From positions 1 to 42,836 of the forward strand of contig JAEUOM010000159.1 of assembly GCA_016788495.1 (NCBI GenBank): DNA of 42,836 nucleotides, written 5' to 3'. How positions within the stretch are numbered: position 1 is the stretch's first letter; each line of letters starts with the position of its first letter. Positions 18,971-27,385 of the stretch are shown in pieces. Position numbers and translations under genes: made by a program. The DNA is from Accumulibacter sp. (lineage in GTDB: Bacteria > Pseudomonadota > Gammaproteobacteria > Burkholderiales > Rhodocyclaceae). The notes under the pieces were generated by a model. It saw only the letters and a program-made list of their open reading frames with translations, was not told the origin of the DNA and searched no databases.

Positions 18971-19152
18971 GACATCAAGAGGGCTGAAGCGGACGTCGCG
19001 CTGCGCTTCGGTGACTCCTGTCACGTCCCGCCGACGGGCAGCAGCGGGCGGTCGTCTCGTTTCGCGACTGGCTCTTCCGGGATGCCGCTTCGTATCGGCG
19101 GCCGGCAGCAAAGGAGACCCCGGCCGATCCGGAACAGGAAGCGCCCCGGTGA
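18971..19152 (+). pseudogene. Probable remnant of a LysR-type (GcvA-like) regulator
   Basis: Two pieces in different frames fit a LysR effector domain. The first, from 18971, reads EADVALRFGD, the typical mid-domain strand of GcvA-like regulators. The second, from 19033, reads QRAVVSFRDWLFRDAAS, the typical last helix, and ends at a TGA at 19150-19152. In an intact gene about 80-100 residues would separate them, so an internal deletion is implied. The DNA-binding domain is absent. The rest of 18852-19327 shows nothing recognisable. Confidence 0.4.
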
Positions 19153-19327
19153 CGGCTGACCGCCGTGGCGCAGCGGGTGCGCCAGGTCGCTCGCCTGCCG
19201 CACCCGCCCTGCCGACATCTCCAGCGATGGCGGCTGCCTGTTCACGCCCGTTGCTGGCAACGCTGCGTGCGCGTCGGTTTTCGCGGAACGGGGCAGGCTC
19301 CATGACCGCGTCCAAGCTGTCCGCCGT

Positions 19328-19954
19328 TCAGCCTTTCTTCTGTTGCGCCAGGGTCGGCAGCACCAGCCGGAAGCGGATCGCCGCCAAGCGCAGGCCGAGG
19401 ACGATCGCCATCCCGGCCCAGGAGGCGTAGACGGGTGCGACACCTGCCTCCTGCAGCGCGATCATCGTCAGCGCTCCGGCCCAGGCCGCCGAAGCATAGA
19501 GTTCGCCCTGCAGGAAGATCAACGGGACGTCGTTGCACAGGATGTCGCGCAGGACGCCGCCGACGGCGCCGGTGATCACCCCCATCAGGCTCGCCACCAG
19601 CCATGGGGCGTGCCATTGCAGCGCCACCTGCGTGCCAACGATGGTGAACAGAGCGAGGCCGATGGCGTCGGGAATCAGGAACAGCCGCGGCGGCACGCGG
19701 CAGGCTCGAGCGACGAAGAAGGTGACGACGGCAGTGCCGAGGGCGGCTGCGAGGTAGGCCTGGTCGACGACCCAGAAGACGTTGCGGTCGAGCAGCAGGT
19801 CGCGCACCGTGCCGCCGCCGAGCGCGGTCGCCACGGCGACGAGCAGCGCGCCGATCAGATCCATCTGCTTGCGCGCTGAATCGAGGACACCGGTCAGCGC
19901 ATTGACCGCCACCGCCGCCATGCCGACCCAGTAGAGCAGCGCCTCGATGCTCAT
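19328..19954 (-). CDS. TRIC-type cation channel family protein (UPF0126)
   Basis: 208 residues with seven hydrophobic segments and two internal UPF0126 repeats. Each repeat carries its glycine kink: ALGGGTVRDLLLDR in the first and GAVGGVLRDILCNDVP in the second. Prokaryotic TRIC proteins are homotrimeric K+-permeable channels of the inner membrane. The ATG overlaps the stop of the Lrp-type regulator gene (ATGA), so both are made from one message. Substrate in vivo is not known; co-expression with an amino-acid-responsive regulator is suggestive but not proof. Confidence 0.85.
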   Translation of the reverse strand: MSIEALLYWVGMAAVAVNALTGVLDSARKQMDLIGALLVAVATALGGGTVRDLLLDRNVFWVVDQAYLAAALGTAVVTFFVARACRVPPRLFLIPDAIGLALFTIVGTQVALQWHAPWLVASLMGVITGAVGGVLRDILCNDVPLIFLQGELYASAAWAGALTMIALQEAGVAPVYASWAGMAIVLGLRLAAIRFRLVLPTLAQQKKG

Positions 19955-20421
19955 CGCTCGCCCACCGGCAGCGCCGTCTTGTCCACCACGCGCCGCAGCA
20001 CGAAGCTCGAATGCACGCCGGTCACCCCCTTGATGCCGGTGATCCGGTTGAGCAGCAGGTCCTGGTAGGCGTCCATGTCCTGTACCACGACCTTGAGCTG
20101 GTAATCGGCCGCCTGGCCGGTGATCAGCAGGCATTCGATGATCTCCGGGATCTCGCGGATGGCTGCCTCGAGCTGGCTGAAGCGCTCCGGCGTGTGCTGG
20201 TCCATCGAAATGTGGATCAGCGCCATCAGGGACAAGCCCAGCGCGCGCGGGTCGAGCAGCGCGCGATAGCCGATGATCAGACCGGCCTCCTCGAGCGCCC
20301 GCACGCGCCGCAAGCACGGCGAAGGCGACAGGCCGATGCGCTCGGCGAGATCCTGATTGCTGATCCGCCCGTCCTCCTGCAGCACCTGCAGAATCCTGCG
20401 ATCGAAACGATCCAGTTGCAT
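19951..20421 (-). CDS. Lrp/AsnC-family transcriptional regulator
   Basis: 156 residues. The N-terminal winged HTH reads LDRFDRRILQVLQEDGRISNQDLA, then LSPSPCLRRVRALEEAGLI. The C-terminal RAM domain starts about residue 70 (ALIHISMDQHTPERF) and ends in TGVHSSFVLRRV. This is the standard Lrp architecture, which binds DNA as dimers/octamers and senses amino acids. The ATG at 20421 was chosen; a TTG five codons upstream is possible. It is divergent from leuA with about 175 bp between, so leuA is a plausible target. Confidence 0.9.
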   Translation of the reverse strand: MQLDRFDRRILQVLQEDGRISNQDLAERIGLSPSPCLRRVRALEEAGLIIGYRALLDPRALGLSLMALIHISMDQHTPERFSQLEAAIREIPEIIECLLITGQAADYQLKVVVQDMDAYQDLLLNRITGIKGVTGVHSSFVLRRVVDKTALPVGER

Positions 20422-20596
20422 GCCATTGCCCGCCAACCACCATGAAAGGCATCAATGGTAACATGTATGGCGATCTGCGCAATATTCTGCCAATCTGGAA
20501 CCAATCGGAGGAGAACAACGCAAGCACCTGCCGGCGCGTTGCGGGTAGCATCCCCACCGTCAGTAAACCACAGCAGAGCACTCGAGGAGCCGCAGC

Positions 20597-22291
20597 ATGT
20601 TGAAGAACCCCGCCAGCAAGTACACCCCGTTCCCGCCGGTCCGACTCAGCGACCGGCAATGGCCCAACCGCACGATTGACAGCGCTCCGATCTGGATGAG
20701 CACCGATCTGCGCGACGGCAATCAGGCGCTCCTCGAGCCGATGAACGTCGAGCGCAAGATGCGCCTGTTCCAGACGCTGTGCGACATCGGCTTCAAGGAG
20801 ATCGAGGTCGCGTTTCCGTCTGCCTCGCAGACCGATTTCGACTTCGTCCGCAGCCTCATCGAGGGACAGCACATCCCCGACGACGTGACCATCGAAGTCC
20901 TGACGCAGGCGCGCGAGCACCTCATCCGGCGGACGATCGACTCGCTCGCCGGTGCGCGGCGCGCGATCGTCCATGTCTACACCGCCACCTCGAAGCCCTT
21001 CCGCGAGAAGGTTTTCGGCATGAGCCGGCAGGAGGTGGTCGACATGGCGGTCAGCGCCGTGCGGCTGATCCGGCAGCTGACCGCCAAGCGGCCGCAGACC
21101 GAATGGGTGCTCGAGTACAGCCCGGAGACCTTCACCGCCACCGAACTCGACTTCGCGCTCGAAATCTGCGACGCGGTGACTGCCGCCTGGGGCGCGACAC
21201 CGGAAGACAGGGTGATCCTCAACCTGCCGACGACCGTCGAGGTGACGACGGCGAACGTCTACGCCGACCAGATCGAGTGGATGCACCGCCACCTCGCCCG
21301 CCGCGACAGCGTCATCCTCAGCGTGCACCCGCACAACGACCGTGGCACGGCAGTCGCTGCTGCCGAGATGGCGTTGATGGCCGGCGCCGAGCGCGTCGAA
21401 GGCTGCCTGTTCGGCAATGGCGAGCGCACCGGCAACGTCGACATCGTGACGCTGGCGCTCAACCTCTACACGCAGGGGATTTCGCCGCAACTCGACTTCT
21501 CGGACATCAACGCCGTCGCACGCACCGTCGAACACTGCAGCCGGCTGCCCATCCACCCGCGCCACCCCTATGTCGGCGACCTCGTGTTCACGGCCTTTTC
21601 CGGCTCGCACCAGGACGCGATCCGCAAGGGCTTCGGCGCCCAGCGCGCCGACGGCGCCTGGAATGTTCCCTACCTGCCGATCGATCCGGCCGACGTCGGC
21701 CGCAGCTACGACTCGGTGATCCGTGTCAATAGCCAGTCAGGCAAGGGAGGCATCGCCTACCTGCTCGAAGCCGAGTACGGCGTCGTCCTGCCGCGCCGGC
21801 TGCAGGTCGAGTTCTCGCGCGTGGTGCAGGCGCACACCGACAGCCACGGCGGCGAGATGAGCGCCGCCGAGATCTGGCGGCTGTTCGCCAGCACCTACCT
21901 CGCCGGCGAGACGCCGATGCGCTATGTCGAGCATCATCTCTTCGAGCACGGCGAGGCGCAGGGAATCCGCCTGACGCTGGAGATCGACGGGCGCATCCAC
22001 CTGCTCGCGGGTGAAGGCAACGGCCCGATCGACGCCACCGTGCATGCGCTGCACAGCATCGGCATCGGCGTGCAGGTGCGCAGCTACGAGGAGCGTTCGA
22101 TGGCCGGCAAGGGCAGCGATGCCAACGCCTGCGCCTTCCTCGAGCTGGCACGCGCCGGCAGCAGTGGCGAGTGTTACGGCGTCGGCATCGACGGCAACAT
22201 CGTCACCGCGTCGATCCGGGCGCTGGTCAACGGCGTCAACCGTCTGGCGACGAGCGCCACCGGGGCGGGCGGCGAGACGCGTGCCGCCTGA
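20597..22291 (+). CDS. leuA: 2-isopropylmalate synthase (type 2 LeuA)
   Basis: 564 residues, the long form. The DRE-TIM barrel starts at [15 protein letters not shown]. The metal-binding HPHNDRGT and the [17 protein letters not shown] segment are intact. The C-terminal leucine-sensing regulatory domain is present (from about 430, [24 protein letters not shown], split across strands). It condenses acetyl-CoA with 2-oxoisovalerate to open leucine synthesis and should be feedback-inhibited by leucine. CGAGGAGC lies before the ATG. No leucine-codon leader or attenuator was seen upstream. The product is closer to the type 2 family than to E. coli LeuA. Confidence 0.95.
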   Translation: MLKNPASKYTPFPPVRLSDRQWPNRTIDSAPIWMSTDLRDGNQALLEPMNVERKMRLFQTLCDIGFKEIEVAFPSASQTDFDFVRSLIEGQHIPDDVTIEVLTQAREHLIRRTIDSLAGARRAIVHVYTATSKPFREKVFGMSRQEVVDMAVSAVRLIRQLTAKRPQTEWVLEYSPETFTATELDFALEICDAVTAAWGATPEDRVILNLPTTVEVTTANVYADQIEWMHRHLARRDSVILSVHPHNDRGTAVAAAEMALMAGAERVEGCLFGNGERTGNVDIVTLALNLYTQGISPQLDFSDINAVARTVEHCSRLPIHPRHPYVGDLVFTAFSGSHQDAIRKGFGAQRADGAWNVPYLPIDPADVGRSYDSVIRVNSQSGKGGIAYLLEAEYGVVLPRRLQVEFSRVVQAHTDSHGGEMSAAEIWRLFASTYLAGETPMRYVEHHLFEHGEAQGIRLTLEIDGRIHLLAGEGNGPIDATVHALHSIGIGVQVRSYEERSMAGKGSDANACAFLELARAGSSGECYGVGIDGNIVTASIRALVNGVNRLATSATGAGGETRAA

Positions 22292-22725
22292 GCGAGGGTG
22301 CATTGATTGCTCATTCGCATGCTCGACCGGCGGCCGTGCCGGTGTGGCTACTGGTGTCGCTCTTCCCCTGCGACGCGCTGCCCGGCGCTCGCCCAGGCGT
22401 CAGCGACCATCGCCGAGGCGGACGGGATCGGCAATGTCGATGTCAACATCGTCTACTACCCGGATCTCGGCTGTGCCGGGTGCGCCGGCAAGTCCCGGTT
22501 GCAGGTGCCCCGGTGGCGGCGCGGTCACCAGCGAGCCACCGTCACATCGCGCGGCAGATCCCCAAGACCGTCGTTCTGGTGATCAGCCGACAGACCCGCG
22601 CCCGGGCTCGGCCGTCGACTTCGCAGCCATGTCTGTCGCACGCCAGGCCGCGTGCGGTCGACCCGCACCGGGAAGGCTTCGCGCGCATGCATCCGCTGAT
22701 CTCGCGAAGCATCGATACCGATCTC
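22292..22725. other. Stretch without recognised genes between leuA and argO
   Basis: A 91-codon frame at 22307-22582 contains GIGNVDVNIVYYPDLGCAGC, which looks protein-like, but its start is Cys/Arg-rich and I recognise no family. It could be a remnant. No terminator with a T-run follows leuA. Confidence 0.3.
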
Positions 22726-23376
22726 TCAGTGCACGGCGAAGACATGGCGGATCAGCAAAAAAGCCAGTACCCACATGGTGCACCCGATCAGCCCATCCAG
22801 AATCTGCCACGCCCCGGGGCGGGCAAAGCAGGGCGCCAGCCAGCGCGCGCCAAGACCGAGCGCGCCGAACCACAGCAGACTGGCGGTACAGGCGCCGGCA
22901 ACGAACCAGCCGCGCACCGGAGATGGCTGCTGCGCACCGATGCTACCCACCAGGAGCACGGTATCGAGGTAGACGTGCGGATTGAGCAGAGTGAACGCGG
23001 CCGCCTGCGTCATCGCCGCGCCGCGACTGAGCGCAGTCGTTCCGCCTGCCGTCCGCAGTCGACGGGTCTGCCGCGCACGTCGCAGCGCCTGCAGCCCGTA
23101 AGCCGCCAGGAATGCCGATCCGGCCAGCGCCAATCCCTGCGTCAGGATGGGACTTTCTCCCAATGCCTGCGCCATGCCGGTCACCCCGATGGTGATCAGC
23201 ACGGCATCCGCGATGGCGCAGAACATCACCACGCTGCCAACATGTTCACGGCGCAGGCCCTGACGGAGGACGAACGCATTCTGTGCGCCGATGGCGACGA
23301 TAAGGCCGAAACCCAATGCGAGGCCTTGGGCAAAGGCGGGAAGAAGCAGCGTTGAGCTTTCGGGTGATGGCAGCAT
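22726..23376 (-). CDS. argO: LysE/ArgO-family amino acid exporter
   Basis: 216 residues with about six membrane segments. Family landmarks are LIVAIGAQNAFVLRQGL at the N-terminus and LLNPHVYLDTVLLVGSIG in the fourth segment. Such proteins export arginine or lysine (and toxic analogues such as canavanine). The ATG at 23376 was chosen over an upstream in-frame start overlapping the intergenic region. It is divergent from the remains of argP, the LysR regulator that normally activates it, so its expression may now be constitutive, silent or controlled by another regulator. Confidence 0.85.
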   Translation of the reverse strand: MLPSPESSTLLLPAFAQGLALGFGLIVAIGAQNAFVLRQGLRREHVGSVVMFCAIADAVLITIGVTGMAQALGESPILTQGLALAGSAFLAAYGLQALRRARQTRRLRTAGGTTALSRGAAMTQAAAFTLLNPHVYLDTVLLVGSIGAQQPSPVRGWFVAGACTASLLWFGALGLGARWLAPCFARPGAWQILDGLIGCTMWVLAFLLIRHVFAVH

Positions 23377-23449
23377 TCGTGTAGCTTGACGCTCTTGCAA
23401 TGTAAAGACAAACTATCTCTACTGAAGCCGATCAAGGAAGGCTGCATCA

Positions 23450-23660
23450 ATGCTCGACTGCGCGTCGCTTTTTGCCTTGGCTGCAGTCGTTCGCGAGGGC
23501 AGTTTCGCGCGCGCGGCACGCGCGCTGAGTGTCACGCCGTCGGCGGTTGCGCAGCGGATTCGTCTTCTACTGGCAACAAGCACGCGCGGCGTCGCTATTG
23601 CTCGACGGATTGACCCGCCGGGTCGTGGCTGCCGCTGAGGCCGCATTGATTGCCGCTTGA
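23450..23660 (+). pseudogene. argP: argP (LysR-type activator of argO) with internal deletion
   Basis: The first 40 residues are a normal ArgP N-terminus: MLDCASLFALAAVVREGSF, then ARAARALSVTPSAVAQRIR, the HTH. Directly after it, in the next frame from about 23565, comes YWQQARAASLLLDGLTRR followed by VVAAAEAALIAA and TGA, which fits the last helix of ArgP. A whole gene is about 300 codons; here some 220-230 are gone, with a frame change at the join. The divergent position beside argO is the native one. The product could at most be a truncated DNA-binding peptide. Confidence 0.75.
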
Positions 23661-23854
23661 GAAGTCCTGATGCAGGCGCTCGAGCACTTCATCCGCAGCG
23701 ACATCTGCACGCCGCAGAGCCGGTTTCGCAGCACCCCTTCCGGAAAGAGCGCGGCTGGAAACGCTAGCCTGCAGGTCGAATCGCGACCAGGGCAATGGCG
23801 CTTGTCAGCGCAGCTCGTAGCACAGCCCGCCGCCGCCATGCAGGATCTCGGTTA
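23661..23854. other. Short stretch with no recognised gene
   Basis: Frames of about 60 codons exist on both strands but show no family pattern. On the minus strand GGGLCYEL near 23820-23845 recalls a motif of arylamine N-acetyltransferases but is interrupted at once by a stop. Confidence 0.25.
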
Positions 23855-23980
23855 ATGTGAAAGCCGCGTCTGCGACTCGCGAATCTCCCTTCTCCCGTGC
23901 GCGCGAGAAGGGCCGGTGATGAGGGCAACGGTCATGGCTTTCATCACCAGGGTGTGTCGACAGTCATGACCGTTAGCCCG
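23855..23980. repeat. Dispersed two-hairpin repeat, copy B
   Basis: Second copy of the element at 8282-8417, same orientation. First hairpin: arms CCCTTCTC (23887-23894) and GAGAAGGG (23905-23912). Second hairpin: AACGGTCATGGC (23927-23938) and GTCATGACCGTT (23963-23974), 11 of 12 bases complementary with one G:T-compatible change. The loop between the second pair is also conserved. It is a few bases shorter than copy A between the hairpins. Confidence 0.8.
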
Positions 23981-24251
23981 GATCGGCCAGCGAACGGGCG
24001 TTTGCTGGCGGATGTCGTCGCTCGCCGCAGTGCGCTTGGTCGCCTCGCCAATCGTGACGCGACCGTGCTCACGGGCGAACTCGCCGATCTGCAGCGATGC
24101 TTGATGCCGAGACGGCGAGTTCCGCCAGAAACGGCGTCAAGTCCGCGGCGCGGCCAGGCTCGGGCGGCGAGACGCGCCGCCTGAGTGGCAAGTACCTTCT
24201 GACGAGCAGAGTCGACAGGGCAGCGCATGGTCTGCATCGCCGCGATTTCAC
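23981..24251. other. Stretch downstream of repeat B, possible gene remnant
   Basis: One plus-strand frame (to the TGA at 24182-24184) reads NGRLLADVVARRSALGRLAN, then DATVLTGELADLQRC, a plausible helical fragment faintly like the linker before CHAT protease domains. It has no convincing start and its end becomes Arg-rich. I cannot assign it. Confidence 0.25.
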
Positions 24252-24281
24252 TTGACTCGGGGATCCGCTCGTGCGTAATCT
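24252..24281 (+). promoter_or_regulatory. Candidate promoter of the 24.3-27.3 kb operon
   Basis: TTGACT at 24252-24257 and TAATCT at 24276-24281 with 18 bp between. The first start codon of the operon is 49 bases downstream. It is the best -35/-10 match in the 300 bases before the operon. Confidence 0.5.
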
Positions 24282-24330
24282 CCCGCGCAGTCGTGGAATT
24301 GCGCCCTGATCGGCACTGAGGAGATAGCCC

Positions 24331-24822
24331 ATGTCCTGCTTCGACGAACGATGCTCCTGGCGATCGCAGGTCGTCAGGCTCGCGCTCAGCATCAGTGTCG
24401 CTGCCTTGTCGGCAACGGTATCCGCGCAATCGGAAGGCGGTCTTTACATCGCCGGTGAAGGTTTCAGTTTCCAGGCGGCGGCCGAGCAGGGAATGGCCAA
24501 AAACCCTCGTGGCCGGCGCTTCTTTCTGCTGTCGATACCACCCGAAACCGCAGCGCTCTCCAGGACTGCAGCGGAGCCCCTTGCCGCTGTGCGCGATCGG
24601 GTGATCGCCGCCAACGGCGTCTTGTTTGTCTGCCGACGAGATGTCGACAACGGCAGGATCGACCTGTCCGCTCTGGTTCCGGAGGTCATGGCAGTGCGCG
24701 GCTGGCCACCGCCGGGCAGCAAGCAGATACCCAAGGGCGAACGCTACTTCCCGGACGAAAACCCGGACAGCTTTCCGAAGGCCAATGAGTCCCTGCGGCG
24801 GCTGCGGACCACCTGCTCCTGA
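24331..24822 (+). CDS. Secreted protein with DsrE-like pattern
   Basis: 163 residues. A Sec signal peptide (hydrophobic LALSISVAALSATVSA after basic residues) with an AxA-type cleavage site near residue 32. The mature part has GLYIAGEGFSFQAAAEQGM, then FFLLSIPPETAAL and RVIAANGVLFVCRRDVDNGRI followed by LVPEVMAV. This beta-alpha order, with Cys in the strand before the last helix, resembles periplasmic DsrE/F-fold sulfur-handling proteins; this is inference from pattern. GAGGAGA precedes the ATG. Nine bases separate it from the solute-binding protein gene, so they should share a transcript. Function unknown. Confidence 0.6.
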   Translation: MSCFDERCSWRSQVVRLALSISVAALSATVSAQSEGGLYIAGEGFSFQAAAEQGMAKNPRGRRFFLLSIPPETAALSRTAAEPLAAVRDRVIAANGVLFVCRRDVDNGRIDLSALVPEVMAVRGWPPPGSKQIPKGERYFPDENPDSFPKANESLRRLRTTCS

Positions 24823-24831
24823 GGCAAGACC

Positions 24832-25902
24832 ATGAAAACCCATGAATCCAACGCCCTGCAATGTCGGAGACCCCGAATGAAACTGCTTGCTCGCTGTGCC
24901 GCCCTGTTGGTTCCGATACTCGTGGCCTTGCCGCAGGTCGAGTCCGCCGAGGTCCTGAACGGCGTGAAGTCGCGTGGGCAACTGCGCTGTGGGGTGAGCG
25001 AGGACATTCCCGGCTTCTCCGAGCGCGATGCCAATGGGTACTGGCGCGGACTGGAAGTCGACTTCTGCCGTGCGGTCGCTGCGGCGGTGCTGAATGACCC
25101 GGAAAAAGTGGAGTTTGTGCCGCTGCAGACCACCGCACGATTTCCCGCGCTGCAGACGCGCAGGGTCGACCTGTTGCTCGCCAACACCACGTGGACCCTC
25201 ACCCGCGAAGCCGTATTGCGGGTACGCTTTCCCGGCATCCTCCTTTACGATGGCCAAGGCTTCATGGTCGCTGCCGCCGCCAAGTTGGCAACGCTCGCCG
25301 AGCTCGACGGTGCGACCATCTGCGTCGAGAAGGGGACGACGCACCAGCGTACCCTGGAGGCCCATTTCAAGGCGAACGGCAGGTCGGTCCAGCCTCTGCC
25401 CATGGCATCGGCCCAGAAAGCGGCGGCAGCGCTGTTCGCCGGCCAATGCCAAGCCTATACCGCGGACTCTGGCGAACTGGCGGCCATGCGTCTGCGTGCG
25501 CCGGGAGGTCCCGGTTCTTTCGTGATCCTGCCCGAACGTATCTCCAGGGAACCGCTCAGCCCGGTCGTCTGGGGCGGCGACCCGGAGTGGGCGACGGTGA
25601 TCCGTTGGGTTCTGAACATCCTGATCCTCGGGGAGGAATACGGCGTCACCCGTGACCGGATCGATGAGGAGATCAGGGACAACAGGAACCCCCTGCTGCG
25701 ACAGGATCCCTACGAGGGCAAGATCATCGCGCAGGCGCTGGGAATCGAGCCTCAGTGGGGGATCCGGGCCCTGCGGGCCGTCGGCAACTACGGCGAGGTC
25801 TTCGAGCGCAACCTCGGGCGAAACAGCCCGCTCAAGATCGAGCGCGGTCTCAACCGGCTGTGGATGCACGGTGGACTCCACTATTCGCCAGCGATCGACT
25901 GA
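24832..25902 (+). CDS. Family 3 (amino-acid type) periplasmic solute-binding protein
   Basis: 356 residues from this ATG, 341 from an internal ATG at 24877 that begins directly at the signal peptide (MKLLARCAALLVPILVAL). The mature protein follows AapJ-type general L-amino-acid binding proteins: GQLRCGVSEDIPGFSERD, GYWRGLEVDFCRAVAAAV, LLLANTTWTLTREA, and ICVEKGTTHQ at the lobe hinge. AapJ homologues work with AapQMP permease and ATPase; none of these is nearby. Instead an ArsB/NhaD-type transporter gene starts 11 bases later. The binding protein may serve a distant ABC transporter, or act as sensor or partner here. Confidence 0.85.
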   Translation: MKTHESNALQCRRPRMKLLARCAALLVPILVALPQVESAEVLNGVKSRGQLRCGVSEDIPGFSERDANGYWRGLEVDFCRAVAAAVLNDPEKVEFVPLQTTARFPALQTRRVDLLLANTTWTLTREAVLRVRFPGILLYDGQGFMVAAAAKLATLAELDGATICVEKGTTHQRTLEAHFKANGRSVQPLPMASAQKAAAALFAGQCQAYTADSGELAAMRLRAPGGPGSFVILPERISREPLSPVVWGGDPEWATVIRWVLNILILGEEYGVTRDRIDEEIRDNRNPLLRQDPYEGKIIAQALGIEPQWGIRALRAVGNYGEVFERNLGRNSPLKIERGLNRLWMHGGLHYSPAID

Positions 25903-25913
25903 GTGAAGCCCAG

Positions 25914-27254
25914 ATGACGGACTTCCAGATCAACCTCACCATCGTCGTCTTTGTCGCAGTCATCCTCTGCATCGCCTTCGATCTTGTCGACATGGTGGTC
26001 GCCGCCCTGCTTGGGGTGAGTACGCTGATCGCCTTCGGGATCCTCGACGGCAGCGACCTGATGCCGATCGTGCACACCGCCGGTGGGCCGCTGTCGTTGC
26101 TCTTCGGTGGCATGGTGGTGGCGCGGGTGATCGGCAAGACGGGTATCTTCGAGCGGATCGGCGATATCTTCCTGCGCGCCAGCGGCGGCAGCGGCAAGCG
26201 GCTGCTGCTGCTGATCGTCGCGATGGTCGCACCCATTTGCGCCGTCCTGCCGAACGCCACCGCGGTCATCCTGGTGGCGCCGGTCATCGTCAACGTCTGC
26301 CGGGCGCTCAAGGTTGACTTCGTTGGACCCGTGATCATCACGGCGATCGTCAGTAACGCCGCGGGGATGCTGACGCTGGTCGGCGACCCCGCCACCTTTC
26401 TCGTCGGCAGTGCGATCGGGCTGTCATTCCCCGATTATCTACGGCAGGTCAGCCTGGGTGGTCTGCTCGCCGTGCTCGCGGTGGTGCCGCTGCTGCCGCT
26501 ACTGTTGCCCAAGGTCTGGGCGGCGCGGGTGACTCTGCCGGAGACGCGCCCACCCGTTCCCATCGAGCGGCCCGCTTTCCTGATACTGTCGCTGCTCGTG
26601 CTGCTGCTCATGGTAGCCCTGTTCATGATCGGCGAGTACCTGCCGACGCGCATCGTCCCGCCACAGGTCGCGATCATCGGCGCAGCACTGGCGCTGCTCC
26701 TGGTCTATGGCGTGCGCATCGAGCCGGTCGGCGAGGTGATCCGGGACGTGGATTGGAAGACGATCCTGTTTCTTGGCGCCATCTTCACGCTGGTCCAGGC
26801 ATTCATCAAGACCGAGTTGCTGCAAGGGCTGTCGGTCCAGGTCTACCAGTGGTTCGGCGCCGACCTGATGCCGGTGGCTTTCGTGTTGCTCGCCGGCATC
26901 GGGGTGCTGTCGAGCCTGCTGGCCAACATTCCCGTGGTCGCCGCCGCCTTGGTCATGGTCACCGGTTACCTGGTGGCGGCCGGTGCGGCTCCGGAGATCG
27001 CGCTGGCTCCGGGTTTCGTCAACTGGCCATCGGCCACACTGCCGGTATTCGTCGCGATGATGTTCGGTGGCACCCTCGGCGGCAACGCGACGCTGATCGG
27101 CGCCGCGGCCAATGTCGTCGCCGTCGGCATCTGCGCGGCAAATGGCCAGCGTGTGAGCTTCGCGCAGTTCCTGCGTATCGGGCTGCCCATCGCGGCGCTG
27201 CAGTTGTCGGTCGGAGCGCTCTATGTCTGGGCTCTGGCCGCGATTCTGGATTAG
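25914..27254 (+). CDS. Ion transporter superfamily permease (ArsB/NhaD/SLC13-like)
   Basis: 446 residues with 11-12 hydrophobic segments. Two related halves each carry a conserved Asn/Gly re-entrant motif: PNATAVILVAPVIVNVCRA with SNAAGMLTLVGDPATFLVGS in the first half, and LANIPVVAAALVMVTGY with GGTLGGNATLIGAAANVVAVG in the second. This is the pattern of CitM/ArsB/NhaD/P-protein secondary transporters. Substrate (Na+/H+, arsenite, sulfate or dicarboxylate) cannot be read from the sequence. No arsR or arsC is near, so an arsenic role is not supported. Third gene of the operon starting at 24331. Confidence 0.8.
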   Translation: MTDFQINLTIVVFVAVILCIAFDLVDMVVAALLGVSTLIAFGILDGSDLMPIVHTAGGPLSLLFGGMVVARVIGKTGIFERIGDIFLRASGGSGKRLLLLIVAMVAPICAVLPNATAVILVAPVIVNVCRALKVDFVGPVIITAIVSNAAGMLTLVGDPATFLVGSAIGLSFPDYLRQVSLGGLLAVLAVVPLLPLLLPKVWAARVTLPETRPPVPIERPAFLILSLLVLLLMVALFMIGEYLPTRIVPPQVAIIGAALALLLVYGVRIEPVGEVIRDVDWKTILFLGAIFTLVQAFIKTELLQGLSVQVYQWFGADLMPVAFVLLAGIGVLSSLLANIPVVAAALVMVTGYLVAAGAAPEIALAPGFVNWPSATLPVFVAMMFGGTLGGNATLIGAAANVVAVGICAANGQRVSFAQFLRIGLPIAALQLSVGALYVWALAAILD

Positions 27255-27385
27255 TTGCTCAGTCCGGACGTCGCCTGACGTCGATGCCCGCGAGCCTGCG
27301 TCCTGGCGACAGTCGGGGGGCTCGAGCGTGCAATGCGCCCCTGGGCCAAGACGCTGCCGAGGAGGGTCAGCACCGACGTGGCCTG

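Noticed and set aside
20437..20596. Leucine attenuator or leader peptide before leuA
   Set aside because: No short frame with a run of Leu codons and no T-run hairpin in this region.
22262..22291. End of leuA resembles 24160-24184 (GGGCGGCGAGACGCG, then CCGCCTGA)
   Set aside because: Only about 25 bases with a small gap, in GC-rich sequence, with no extension on either side. Too short to call a duplication.
25914..27254. Arsenite efflux pump (arsB) call for the permease
   Set aside because: The superfamily motif fits, but no arsR, arsC or arsA lies nearby and the neighbours are a solute-binding protein and a secreted protein, so the substrate was left open.
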